Shown: positions 33,515-43,709 of the stretch, in pieces
Position numbering within the stretch: the first letter of the stretch is position 1
Layout: every line of letters starts with the position of its first letter
Source: DATDIC01 sp963764525
GTDB taxonomy: Bacteria; Pseudomonadota; Alphaproteobacteria; Acetobacterales; Acetobacteraceae
Length of the DNA: 64,000 bases
NCBI GenBank assembly: GCA_963764525.1
Contig: CAVXTC010000025.1
Span: forward strand, 1 to 64,000
Reading direction: 5' to 3'
Notes under the pieces: generated by a model
What the model was told of the DNA's origin: nothing
Seen by the model: the letters and a program-made list of their open reading frames with translations, nothing else
Database searches by the model: none
Translations under genes and position numbers: made by a program

Positions 33515-33635
33515 GATGCCTGGCGCGACCTTGGCCCCGGGGCGCCTGCTGCTGGTGGTGGCAGAGAACGCAGGCGTGATAGAATAGCGCCGCGGCTATG
33601 CCCTCGAGACAAAAGCAAAAGAAAGAGCGTACGAA

Positions 33636-34690
33636 TTGGTAAGCTATCCAAAATACTCAACGACCGTTGTCGGGGCGCACAGCGTGCCCGATTGGTTCGA
33701 GGCGTTGGATCGGTTGGTTGCGGTCGGGCAATTGTCGATGGCGTCCATGGCGGATGCTCAGGTCCCGCGCCGGTCAGGCGGCGGATCCTGGACCAGGAGG
33801 TCGCCGGAATCGATGTGATCACCGGGGGGGAGATGAACCGGCGCACACACAACCGGCATTCCCCGCCGAACGCGATGTTGAACTTCTTCTGGCAGAAAAT
33901 TCCGGCATTCCAGGGGATCACCCGGCCGCGGCCGATCACCCAACACGACCCCGATGTCTTTCATCCCGCTGCGACGTGCCGTACCCGGATCGGCGATAGC
34001 ATCGACCTTGGGCTTGTCGATGAGTTCCGGATGGTGTCTGCGATGAGTCGCCGACCGGTCAAGATCACCATGACCGGTCCGCATACGCTGGCGAAAGTCG
34101 CTTACGACGAGTACTACGGTGACTTGAAGAAGATGATGCTAGACCTCGGCAAACTGCTGAACCACAACCTCACCATGCTGGCTGCGGCCGGGTGCAAGAA
34201 CATCCAGATCGACGAGCCGTTTTTTACGGTGTCCGATGAAAATGAGGTTGATGACGCCGTGGAGGCGATCAACCTGGCGACCGATGGTTTGCCGCCGGAC
34301 GTTCACGTGTCGGTCCATGTTTGCCAGGGCAACTATGCCGTCGGCAAGGAGTATGACGGCCAGATCGGCCATCGGTATTTCGACCACGGCCGGTACAAGG
34401 CCGACAAGATCTGCCGGATAGAATGCTCGTCCCTGCTCATCGAGCACGATATGACTTACCACTACGAAGGTCTGCTCGGCAACAAGCAGCTCGGCGTTGG
34501 AGCTGTCGATGTTCAGGACCCGAAGATCGAGACCGGCGAAACCGTTGCGGAGCGTATCCGGGCGTATCGCTGGCTACCCCCGGAACAGACGATTGTCACC
34601 AGTTCCTGCGGTTTCAACCACCTTCCCCGGCGGACGGCCTTCGGCAAGCTCATTGCCATGGCCGAGGCCAAGCGCATTCTGGTCGGCTGA
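33636..34690 (+). CDS. Cobalamin-independent methionine synthase II family protein (MetE C-terminal type), frameshifted
   Basis: From a TTG at 33636 the frame reads VSYPKYSTTVVGAHSVPDWF and EALDRLVAVGQLSMASMADA. Then, after at least two single-base insertions at about 33765-33795, it continues ILDQEVAGIDVITGGEMNRR and onward intact to 34690. Zinc/homocysteine-site features are HVSVHVCQGNY (His/Cys) and TSSCGFNHLPRRTAFGK (second Cys). It lacks the N-terminal MetE domain (about 350 residues in total). Stand-alone homologues transfer methyl groups to homocysteine or related thiols using other donors. The start codon is uncertain. Confidence 0.8.
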
Positions 34691-34704
34691 CCGAGGCAGT
34701 TGGC

Positions 34705-36433
<1,729 letters not shown>

Positions 36434-36442
36434 TCTACCCTG

Positions 36443-37642
36443 TCAGTGCGAAGCGGTGCGCATCACCTTCAGGCCGTGTTCCAGATCGGCGATCAGGTCG
36501 GCCGGATCCTCCAGTCCGATATGCAGCCGCACCAGCGGTCCCTCGAACCGTCCCGACCCGGCCGTTCGGGTGACGAAGCCCGTCGTCGGCAACGCGAGGC
36601 TTTCATAGCCGCCCCAGGACGCGCCGATGCCGAACAGCTCCAGCGCCTCGGCAAAGGCGTGCGTCGATTCGACGCTGAATTCCGGCTTGAACTCCACGCC
36701 GAACAGGCTGCAGGCGCCGGTGAAGTCGCGCTTCCACAGCTCGTGCCCCGGCGCGCCGGGCAGCGCCGGATGCAGCACCTGCTTCACCTCGGGCCGGCCG
36801 CGCAGCCAGTGCGCCACCTGGATCCCGGCCTCCATCTGCGCCGCCAGCCGCACCCCCAGCGTGCGCACGCCGCGCAGGCACAGCCAGCAATCGTCCGGGC
36901 TCGCGTACTGGCCGAGCGCGCTGGACTGTGCCGCGCAGCCGTTCCCAATCGGCATCGGAATTCACCGTGATGCTGCCGAGCAGCAGGTCCGAATGGCCGC
37001 CCGGATACTTGGTCAGCGCCTGGATCGATACATCGACGCCGTGCGTGAACGGCTGGAAGAAATGGATGCCCCAGGTGTTGTCCATCAGCACCTTCGCCCC
37101 GCGCGCGTGGGCAACACGGGCCAGCGCCGGAATGTCCTGAACCTCGAACGTGTGGCTGCCGGGGCTTTCGGTGTACAGCACCGTGGTGTTGGGGCGCATC
37201 AGCTCGGTGATACCGTCCGCATCGATCTCCGGATCATAGAAGGTGGTCTCGATGCCGAAGCGCGGCAGCGTCTTTTCGGCAAAGTTGCGCGCCGGGCCAT
37301 AGACGCTGTCCGGCATCAGGCAGTGCTCGCCGGCGCTCAGGAATGCGAGCAGCGGGACGGTGACCGCCGCCAGGCCGGAACCGACGATCTGGCATCGCGT
37401 GCCGCCCTCGATCCCGGCGATCGCGTTTTCCAGCGCCCAATGGGTTTCGCTGCCGCCGAGCCCATAGGTCAGCGCCTGCTCCCTGCGCTTGGCAGGCGGT
37501 CGCTCGCGCGGTCCGCCATGGTCGGATACAGCACGGTAGAGCCGCGCAGCAGCGGCGGGTTGACGAAGCCGTGCACCCGCTTGCCGGCGCGTCCGACATG
37601 CGACAGTTTCGTCCGGAACCCAAGCTTCGCCTTGTCGGCCAT
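36443..37642 (-). CDS. metC: Cystathionine beta-lyase (Cys/Met metabolism PLP enzyme), two frameshifts
   Basis: The repaired length is about 399 residues, from ATG 37642. The segments are MADKAKLGFRTKLSHVGRAG; then, after a lost C near 37491, REQALTYGLGGSETHWALEN, VLMDNTWGIHFFQPFTHGVD and the Schiff-base region VSIQALTKYPGGHSDLLLGS (Lys); then, after a gained base at 36923-36924, SALGQYASPDDCWLCLRGVR and FGIGASWGGYESLALPTTGF. MetC cleaves cystathionine to homocysteine, pyruvate and ammonia. It sits 2 bp after sseA in one transcription unit. Confidence 0.87.
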
Positions 37643-37644
37643 GT

Positions 37645-38485
37645 TCAGTTCGTCTCCAGAGGTGTGTCGCGGCGGCCGCCCCATTCGGTCCAGGACCCGT
37701 CATAAACCGCGCCCTCCGGCAGGCCGGCGAGGCGCAGCCCCAAGGTCAGGATGCAGGCGGTCACGCCGCTGCCGCAGCTTGTCACCACCGGGCGTGTCGC
37801 GTCGGCGCCGGCTTGCGCGAAGCGCGCCCGCAAGGCTGCGGGATCGCGGAACGTACCGTCTGGCGTTGAGCAACTCGGTGTAGGGCAGGCTGCGCGAGCC
37901 GGGGATATGGCCGCTGCGCATGCCGGCGCGCGGTTCCGGGATGGCGCCGGTGAAACGGCCGGCGGCGCGCGCATCCAGGACCAACTCGCCGCGGCCTTCG
38001 AGGTTGCGCAGCACGTCGCCGATGCCGCGCAGCCGGGCGGCGCGAAAATCCGGGCGGAACACGGTGGGACGGGCCACCGCCGGCGGCCCGACTTCGACGC
38101 GACGCCCTTCGCCGCGCCATTTCGGCAGTCCGCCATCCAGCACCGCGGCGCGGTCGTGGCCGTACAGGCCCATCAGCCACCAGCCGCGCGCCGCCGAGGC
38201 CAACCCCTTCTGGTCGTAGAACACCACGCGCGACGCATTGGCGACGCCCATCGCTCCCATCAGTTTGGCGAAGCGTCCGGGGGTCGGGACCATGTGCGGA
38301 AGATCGGTGTCGCGGTCCGCCACTTCGTCGATATCGAAATAGCGGGCGCCGGGGATGTGGGCGGCCAGGAACTCCGCCCTTCCGTCCTTCGCCTCGGTGG
38401 GCAGGTATTTGGTTGCATCGAACACGACAAGGTCTGGCTTGCCGAGTTCGCCGGAAAGCCAGTCGGTGCTGACCAGTGGATCCAT
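37645..38485 (-). CDS. sseA: 3-mercaptopyruvate/thiosulfate sulfurtransferase, frameshifted
   Basis: This two-rhodanese-domain enzyme is about 280 residues when repaired, from ATG 38485 (MDPLVSTDWLSGELGKPDLV). The first domain is VVFDATKYLP ... HIPGARYFDIDEVADRDTDL. The second has SGHIPGSRSLPYTELL. The frame changes near 37865 and continues PDGTFRDPAALRARFAQAGA, then the active loop VVTSCGSGVTACILTLGLRL (Cys in SCGSGVT, the mercaptopyruvate-type loop) and YDGSWTEWGG. It transfers sulfur from mercaptopyruvate or thiosulfate. It is the upstream partner of metC. Confidence 0.87.
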
Positions 38486-38495
38486 GGCGGCTCTC

Positions 38496-39212
38496 CTATT
38501 CGGCCGGCACGAGAATGATTCGCCGGTTCTGCTTGCCCTTACTTTCCATCTTCGCCACGCGGACCAGGCCGATTTCGCCGGTACGGGCAACGTGCGTGCC
38601 GCCGCAGGGCTGCAGATCGACCGGCGGATCATCGGCACCGATGCGGACCAGCCGCACTCGTCCGGTGCCACGCGGGGGCTTTACCGACAGCGTGCGGACC
38701 AGGCCCGGATCGGTGTCCAGCACGGCTTCGTCCACCCATTCCGTGGTCACCGGATGGTCGGCTTCGATCAGTGCGTTGATACCCGCCTCAATGGTTTCCT
38801 TGGCCGGCGGATCAGGGAGGTCGAAATCCAGCCGCGAGCGGTCCAGGCCGATCGAGCCTCCGGTGACCGCGGCGCCGCGCAGCAGGCTGCACAGCAAATG
38901 CAACGATGTGTGCGCGCGCATCAGCCGGAAACGCCGCGCTGCGTCGATCTGCATCTCTACCGTGGCGCCGACCGGGGGCAACGTAGCGTCCGCGGCGGGA
39001 ACGTGCAGGATGGCATCGCCTTCGCCCTTGATCGTGTCGGCGATCGCGGTCTCGTTGCCATTCCAACGCAGCGTTCCGACATCGCCGGGCTGGCCGCCGG
39101 AGCGGGCGTAGAACACGGTGCGATCCAGCACGACGCCTTCCGGCGCGCTTGCCAGCACGGTGGCGGCGGCCGAGCTTAGCCGCGAATCATCCAGGAACAG
39201 CCGTTCGGTCAT
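38496..39212 (-). CDS. Alanyl-tRNA editing protein AlaX
   Basis: This 238-residue stand-alone editing domain hydrolyses Ser/Gly mischarged on tRNA-Ala. Zinc ligands appear in MRAHTSLHLLCSLL (HxxxH) and DLQPCGGTHVARTGEIG (Cys and His). The N-terminus has the glycine motif FYARSGGQPGDVGTL, so it is the AlaX-M/AlaX-II type. ATG 39212 overlaps the NUDIX gene's stop (ATGA). Confidence 0.92.
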   Translation of the reverse strand: MTERLFLDDSRLSSAAATVLASAPEGVVLDRTVFYARSGGQPGDVGTLRWNGNETAIADTIKGEGDAILHVPAADATLPPVGATVEMQIDAARRFRLMRAHTSLHLLCSLLRGAAVTGGSIGLDRSRLDFDLPDPPAKETIEAGINALIEADHPVTTEWVDEAVLDTDPGLVRTLSVKPPRGTGRVRLVRIGADDPPVDLQPCGGTHVARTGEIGLVRVAKMESKGKQNRRIILVPAE

Positions 39213-39847
39213 GCCTGCATCCATTCCGAGCGCAACGCCTCGCGCCGCGCATTGAGCCACAGCAGCGCGATCGCTGCGACCGAATTGGGTATCCTGCCGC
39301 CCAGGGCGGCGTCGATAGCGGCTGCCGCAGGCCAGACGCGCACGCGGATATCCTCGTGCTCGGCGGCCAATCCAGTGAGCCCGGCGATGCCATCCGGCCC
39401 GGTCTCCGGCGCGCGCACGCGGCCGGCGAACAGCGCGCACAATTCGTCGGAGCCACCGGCGGTCAGCAGGAAATTGCCGATGGGTTCCAAGCGATCCGGG
39501 GCGAGGCCGATTTCCTCGTGCGCTTCGCGGCTGATCGTCTGCTCGGGGGTTTCATTGCCGTCGCAGAGCCCGGCCGGCACCTCGACCAGCAACGGATCTA
39601 TGCCGGCGGCAAGCGCCGGCAGCCGAAATTGTTCGATCAGCACCACGGCGTCGCGGATGGGGTCGTAGGGCAGCACGGCGGCGGCGCGGCCGCGGCGCCA
39701 CAGTTCCCATGTCCGCGGGCCGGACATCGTGCCGTCGTGGCGGCGATGGCGGAACCGGACGACATCAAGGGGGAACCGGCCGTCCCAGACGCGCTGGTCG
39801 GCCTCGATCCGAACATCGGGGTGGGAGGGCAGCGGAGGGGTGGGCAT
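39209..39847 (-). CDS. nudF: NUDIX hydrolase, ADP-ribose pyrophosphatase-like
   Basis: The protein has 212 residues. The Nudix box is complete: GLCDGNETPEQTISREAHEEIGL (G-x5-E-x7-REAxEExGL), preceded by VLIEQFRLPALAAGIDPLLV EVPAG, where the E-P-A-G context is typical of ADP-ribose diphosphatases. It hydrolyses ADP-ribose to AMP and ribose-5-phosphate. It is coupled to alaX by a four-base overlap. Confidence 0.88.
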   Translation of the reverse strand: MPTPPLPSHPDVRIEADQRVWDGRFPLDVVRFRHRRHDGTMSGPRTWELWRRGRAAAVLPYDPIRDAVVLIEQFRLPALAAGIDPLLVEVPAGLCDGNETPEQTISREAHEEIGLAPDRLEPIGNFLLTAGGSDELCALFAGRVRAPETGPDGIAGLTGLAAEHEDIRVRVWPAAAAIDAALGGRIPNSVAAIALLWLNARREALRSEWMQA

Positions 39848-39909
39848 GGGGGCAGCATAGAGGGGCGGGGGGCATCCGGCCAGCCGCGGCGGGCAGTGCG
39901 GCCGCGCCG

Positions 39910-39984
39910 GGCGGTCGTGACGTTGTGACCTACGATGTCCCGTGCCAGACGCCAGTCAATGCATTCGTCGAGAAGAACCTTCAC
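39910..39984 (-). pseudogene. Truncated DUF5615 (PIN-like) toxin
   Basis: From GTG 39984 the frame reads MKVLLDECIDWRLARDIVGH NVTTA, the start of DUF5615 PIN-like toxins (normally about 110 residues). After about 25 residues it turns into unrelated Arg/Pro-rich sequence running into the NUDIX promoter. The GTG overlaps the antitoxin stop (GTGA). This is a decapitated toxin left beside an intact antitoxin. Confidence 0.65.
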
Positions 39985-40190
39985 GCCGCTTCGATTATTC
40001 GGTCCTTCGCTTCCTCCAGGAAAGCGATAAGATGCTCTCGCGTCACAGAGGGAAACCCTTCAAGAAAATCATCGATTGATTCGCCCGCCTCGAGGTAATC
40101 GAGCAGGGTCTGCACGGGAACTCTTGTCCCGTGGAACACAACGGCGCCCCCCATCACGTCTGGGCCACGCGAGACAATAGGTTGCTTCAT
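39981..40190 (-). CDS. DUF433 antitoxin-like protein
   Basis: The protein has 69 residues. ISRGPDVMGGAVVFHGTRVP VQTLLDYLEAGESIDDFLEG, then FPSVTREHLIAFLEEAKD, is a complete DUF433 domain (a small HTH-like antitoxin). ATG 40190. It usually precedes a DUF5615 toxin; here only the toxin's first 25 codons remain. The 216 bp between it and the tRNA hold no gene I can support. Confidence 0.85.
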   Translation of the reverse strand: MKQPIVSRGPDVMGGAVVFHGTRVPVQTLLDYLEAGESIDDFLEGFPSVTREHLIAFLEEAKDRIIEAA

Positions 40191-40406
40191 GGCAGCAGAC
40201 TACGCCGCAACCGGCTCGACCCGCAACAATTGACCTGCCAGCGGGACCTGAGGCGGGGACGTGAGGCGGCTCGCGCGGGCGACAGCGGGAGGTCGTCGGC
40301 AACGGCGGAGAGCGCGACGCAGGAACGGAGGTCCCGTTTGCGAGGGAGATGGCGTCGGCCCAGGCGCCAGCGCGTCGAGATTTATTTGCCAATTCAGGCC
40401 GTGCGA

Positions 40407-40483
40407 TGGCGCGCCCGGGAAGATTCGAACTCCCAACCCCCAGATCCGTAGTCTGGTGCTCTATCCAATTGAGCTACGGGCGC
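40407..40483 (-). tRNA. tRNA-Arg (anticodon ACG)
   Basis: This is a 77-nt cloverleaf with encoded CCA (40407-40409 on the complement). The acceptor stem is GCGCCCG / CGGGCGC with G discriminator. The D arm is TAGCTCAATTGGATAGAGC. The anticodon arm is CCAGA-CTACGGA-TCTGG with ACG at 40447-40449. The T arm has TTCGAAT. ACG is read as inosine-CG in bacteria and decodes CGU/CGC/CGA. Confidence 0.96.
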
Positions 40484-40652
40484 GAAGCGCGCGATGTAGC
40501 GGAAGCGCCGGGCAGGGGCAAGGCCCGGGGGCTTGTCGGCGGCACGATTGTTGGCTGGACGGGGCTGGCTTGAGGCGATGTGGGAAAGCAGGCCAGACTT
40601 GCCCCCAGACCCCCGGCCTGCCGGCCGAGGGGAGCAGCAGGAAGGGAGGAGC

Positions 40653-41867
40653 ATGGCGATGATCAGCAGACGGATGGCCCTGACCGGCGGCCTGGTTGCA
40701 ACGGTTGCTATCACAGGCAGATCTCGCGCCGCCACGCCGGGGGTGACGGCGACCGAGATCAAGATCGGCAACACGATGCCCTATAGCGGCCCGGCCTCGG
40801 CCTATTCGAGCGTCGGCAAGGCCGACGTCGGATTCTTCAAATGGGTCAACGACCAGGGCGGCGTCGCCGGCCACAAGATAAATTTCCTTTCCTACGATGA
40901 TGGTTACAGCCCGCCGAAGACGGTCGAGCAGGTGCGCCGCCTGGTGGAGGAGGACAAGGTCGATTTCCTGTTCCACACGCTCGGCACGCCGACCAACTCG
41001 GCGATCGAGCGGTATTGCAACCAGCACAAGGTGCCGCAGCTTTTCGTGGCCACCGGCGCCGATAAATGGGGCGACTACAAGAAGTATCCGTGGACCATCG
41101 GCTGGCAGCCGAGCTATCGGACCGAGGCGCAGATCTACACCAAGTACATGCTGAAGGAGAAGCCCAACGCCAAGCTGGGGATCCTTTACCAGAACGACGA
41201 TTTCGGCAAGGACTACCCGGTCGGCGTCAAGGACGTGCTCGGCAAGGATTGGGACAAGTACGTGGTGAAGTCGATCACCTATGAAGTGACCGATGCAACG
41301 GTCGATTCCCAGATCTCGGAGCTGCAATCGTCCGGCGCCGATGTGCTGCTGGTGGTCGCGACGCCGAAATTCGCCGCTCAGGCGATCCGCAAGGTTCACG
41401 ACCTGAACTGGAAGCCGCTGTTCTTCATGACCAACGTGGCGATCTCGGTCGGCGCGGTGATGCGGCCGGCCGGGCCGGAGAATTCGATCGGCATGCTGAG
41501 CACGCTGTATCTGAAGGATCCGGCCGACCCGGCCTGGGACAACGATCCCGGGATGAAGGGGTTCAAGGAGTTCATGGCGAAATACGTGCCGGGCGGCGAC
41601 ATCACCGACGGCGGCTACATCGCCGGCTATGGCGTAAGCTACTCGATGTGGAAGGTGCTGGAGCAGTGCAACGGCGACTTCTCGCGTGAGAACGTGATGA
41701 AGCAGGCGACAAACATCAAGGACATGGACGTGCCGGTGCTGCTGCCGGGGATCAAGCTGAATACCAGCCCGACCAACTACCACCCGATCCGGGCGATGCA
41801 GCTTTGTCGTTGGGACGGCAAGAGCTGGGTGCGCTTCGGCGATGTGATCGAGGGAGCGCAGACCTGA
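40653..41867 (+). CDS. Branched-chain amino-acid type ABC transporter substrate-binding protein (orphan)
   Basis: The protein has 404 residues from ATG 40653 with a strong GAAGGGAGGA site. The export signal contains two arginines (MAMISRRMALTGGLVATVAI) and ends near SRAATPG. The mature protein has EIKIGNTMPYSGPASAYSSV and DVGFFKWVNDQGGVAGHKIN, diagnostic of the type I periplasmic binding fold (Peripla_BP_6, LivJ-like). A Tat or Sec route is possible. No liv permease or ATPase genes follow, so partners must be encoded elsewhere. Confidence 0.9.
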   Translation: MAMISRRMALTGGLVATVAITGRSRAATPGVTATEIKIGNTMPYSGPASAYSSVGKADVGFFKWVNDQGGVAGHKINFLSYDDGYSPPKTVEQVRRLVEEDKVDFLFHTLGTPTNSAIERYCNQHKVPQLFVATGADKWGDYKKYPWTIGWQPSYRTEAQIYTKYMLKEKPNAKLGILYQNDDFGKDYPVGVKDVLGKDWDKYVVKSITYEVTDATVDSQISELQSSGADVLLVVATPKFAAQAIRKVHDLNWKPLFFMTNVAISVGAVMRPAGPENSIGMLSTLYLKDPADPAWDNDPGMKGFKEFMAKYVPGGDITDGGYIAGYGVSYSMWKVLEQCNGDFSRENVMKQATNIKDMDVPVLLPGIKLNTSPTNYHPIRAMQLCRWDGKSWVRFGDVIEGAQT

Positions 41868-41907
41868 AAGTCGCCGTCGCGGGCGGTGGAAAGCAGATTG
41901 GGGAAAA

Positions 41908-41931
41908 CGCCTCTCCCGCGCCGCGGGAGCG
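41908..41931. repeat. CCTCTCCCGC-type hairpin repeat
   Basis: CTCTCCCGCG and CCGCGGGAG(C) face each other at 41911-41930. This is a partly degraded copy of the window's main hairpin family, in the 102-bp gap between the binding protein and the hydratase gene. Confidence 0.5.
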
Positions 41932-41969
41932 GCATATGATGCCGGTGACACAGCGGCGGTGGTGATTCC

Positions 41970-42704
41970 ATGAGCGTGATAACAGTCGAGCAACGCGGGC
42001 AAGTGTCGGTTATCCGGATCAACCGGCCGGATCGGCTGAACGCAATCTCCAGCGCCGTCGCGGTGGAGCTTCAGCAGGCGTTTCAGGCGTTCGACGGCTC
42101 CGACCAGCGCGTCGCCGTCCTCAGCGCCGCCGGGGAGCGCGCCTTCACCGCCGGGGCGGACGTTGCCGACCTGCCGGAGTTATGGCGCTGCATCCCGGGT
42201 GTCGGCTTCACCACCGACAAGCCGATCATCGCCGCCACCTCCGGCTGGTGCGTCGGCGGCGGCCTGGTGCTGGTCATGATGTGCGACCTGCTGGTATCGT
42301 CCGAAAGCACCGTGTTCTACTACCCGGAGGCGAAGCTCGGCGTCACCGGCGGCATGATCAGCACGCTGGTGTCGCGCATGCCGCACCATCTGGCGATGGA
42401 GATGATGCTGCTCGGCACCAAGGTTCCGGCGCAGCGCGCCCATGAAGTTGGGTTCGTCAACCGTGTGGTGCCGAACGGCGAGCACGAAGCGGAAGCGCTG
42501 CGCATGGCGGAGGAAATGCTGGAGCAGGCGCCCCTGGTGATCGGCGCGCTGAAGCGGCTCGCGGCCGAATTGCTTCCGGTCGGTCCGGTCGAGCGGATGG
42601 TGGCGACCAGCCGGACCATCGCCCGGGTGCGCGGCAGCGAGGACATGCAGGAAGGCATCCGCGCCTACAAGGAGAAGCGGAAACCGGTTTTTCGCGGCCG
42701 GTGA
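41970..42704 (+). CDS. Enoyl-CoA hydratase/isomerase family protein
   Basis: This 244-residue crotonase-fold protein has VSVIRINRPDRLNAISSAVA, RAFTAGADVADLPEL (the oxyanion-hole AGAD), IAATSGWCVGGGLVLVMMCD (second oxyanion Gly-Gly) and YPEAKLGVTGGMISTLVSRM (catalytic region, Glu in PEAKLG). It probably acts on an acyl-CoA in fatty-acid or propionate-yielding degradation; the exact substrate is unknown. Its TGA overlaps the next gene's GTG (GTGA). Confidence 0.9.
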   Translation: MSVITVEQRGQVSVIRINRPDRLNAISSAVAVELQQAFQAFDGSDQRVAVLSAAGERAFTAGADVADLPELWRCIPGVGFTTDKPIIAATSGWCVGGGLVLVMMCDLLVSSESTVFYYPEAKLGVTGGMISTLVSRMPHHLAMEMMLLGTKVPAQRAHEVGFVNRVVPNGEHEAEALRMAEEMLEQAPLVIGALKRLAAELLPVGPVERMVATSRTIARVRGSEDMQEGIRAYKEKRKPVFRGR

Positions 42705-43633
42705 ACGCATCGTCCTGGATCATCAGCGAGGGCTACGCCGGGTTGCAGGCACAGGCGCTCGGGCTTGCCGAGGCCGCGGGACTGGCACCGGAGATTCGTG
42801 TTCTGGCGCCGCGTGCGCCATGGCGGTGGATGGCTGCCGCAACCTGGCCGGCACCGCTGGCGGCGGTTCCCGTCGCGGTGCGGCCGCCGCTGCCACGGCT
42901 TGTGATCGGCTGCGGCGGCGTGGCGGCGGCGGTTGGTGCGGCGCTGCGGCGGCGGGGACCGGCGGTGGTCCAGGTGCAGCATCCGCGCATGGCGCCTGCC
43001 CGGTTCGACCTGGTGGTGGTCAACCGGCATGACGAACTGAGCGGGCCGAACGTGATCGTGACGCGCACGGCGCTGCACCGCGTGACGCCCGAGCGGCTGG
43101 CCGCGGCGGCTGGGGTCTGGCGTGACAGTTTCGCCCATTTGCCGCGACCGCTGGTGGCTGTGCTGCTCGGCGGCAGCAACGGGCGCTTCAGGCTGGATCG
43201 GGCGGCAGCGGTGGGGCTGGCCGGCCAGCTTGTGGACATGATGCGGCGGGATCGGGTGGGGCTTGCGTTGACACCTTCGCGGCGCACCGATCCGATCGCG
43301 ATGGGCGTGCTGCGCGAGGCACTGGCACCTGGTGGTGCGTGGATCTGGAACGGGGCGGGTGACAACCCGTATTTCGGGATGCTGGCGCTGGCCGATGCGA
43401 TCGTGGTGACGATCGACAGCGTATCGATGATCTCGGAGGCAGTGGCCACGCCGGCGCCTGTCATGCTAGCGCCGCTGCCAGGCCGATCCCGGCGCAACGG
43501 CCTGTTCACCGAGCCGCTGCTGACCGCATGCCGCGTCCGTCCGTTTACCGGCCGGCTGGAGACATGGCCGGTGGCGCCGCTGAACGACACGCCGGAAGCT
43601 GCCGCGGAGATGCGGCGGCGGTTGGGGTTCTGA
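42701..43633 (+). CDS. ELM1-family (mitochondrial fission ELM1-like, DUF1022) protein
   Basis: The protein has 310 residues from GTG 42701. WIISEGYAGLQAQALGLAEA at the start, VQVQHPRMAPARFDLVVVNR HDELSGPNVIVTRTALHRVT (read in two parts), VAVLLGGSNGRFRLD and ADAIVVTIDSVSMISEAVAT PAPVMLAPLPG are the conserved blocks of bacterial ELM1 homologues, a GT-B-like nucleotide-sugar-binding fold of unknown activity. Coupling to a crotonase gene by GTGA is notable. In many alphaproteobacteria it neighbours lipid A or envelope genes. Confidence 0.8.
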   Translation: MNASSWIISEGYAGLQAQALGLAEAAGLAPEIRVLAPRAPWRWMAAATWPAPLAAVPVAVRPPLPRLVIGCGGVAAAVGAALRRRGPAVVQVQHPRMAPARFDLVVVNRHDELSGPNVIVTRTALHRVTPERLAAAAGVWRDSFAHLPRPLVAVLLGGSNGRFRLDRAAAVGLAGQLVDMMRRDRVGLALTPSRRTDPIAMGVLREALAPGGAWIWNGAGDNPYFGMLALADAIVVTIDSVSMISEAVATPAPVMLAPLPGRSRRNGLFTEPLLTACRVRPFTGRLETWPVAPLNDTPEAAAEMRRRLGF

Positions 43634-43709
43634 GACGCCTGCCGTCCTGCGGTCCCGCTATGACCAGAGCGTTCACCGGAATGACGGGAATTGTCCTATA
43701 GGAAATTCG

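Noticed and set aside
40407..40483. tRNA-Arg as an integration site
   Set aside because: No integrase and no repeated tRNA 3' end are visible near it.
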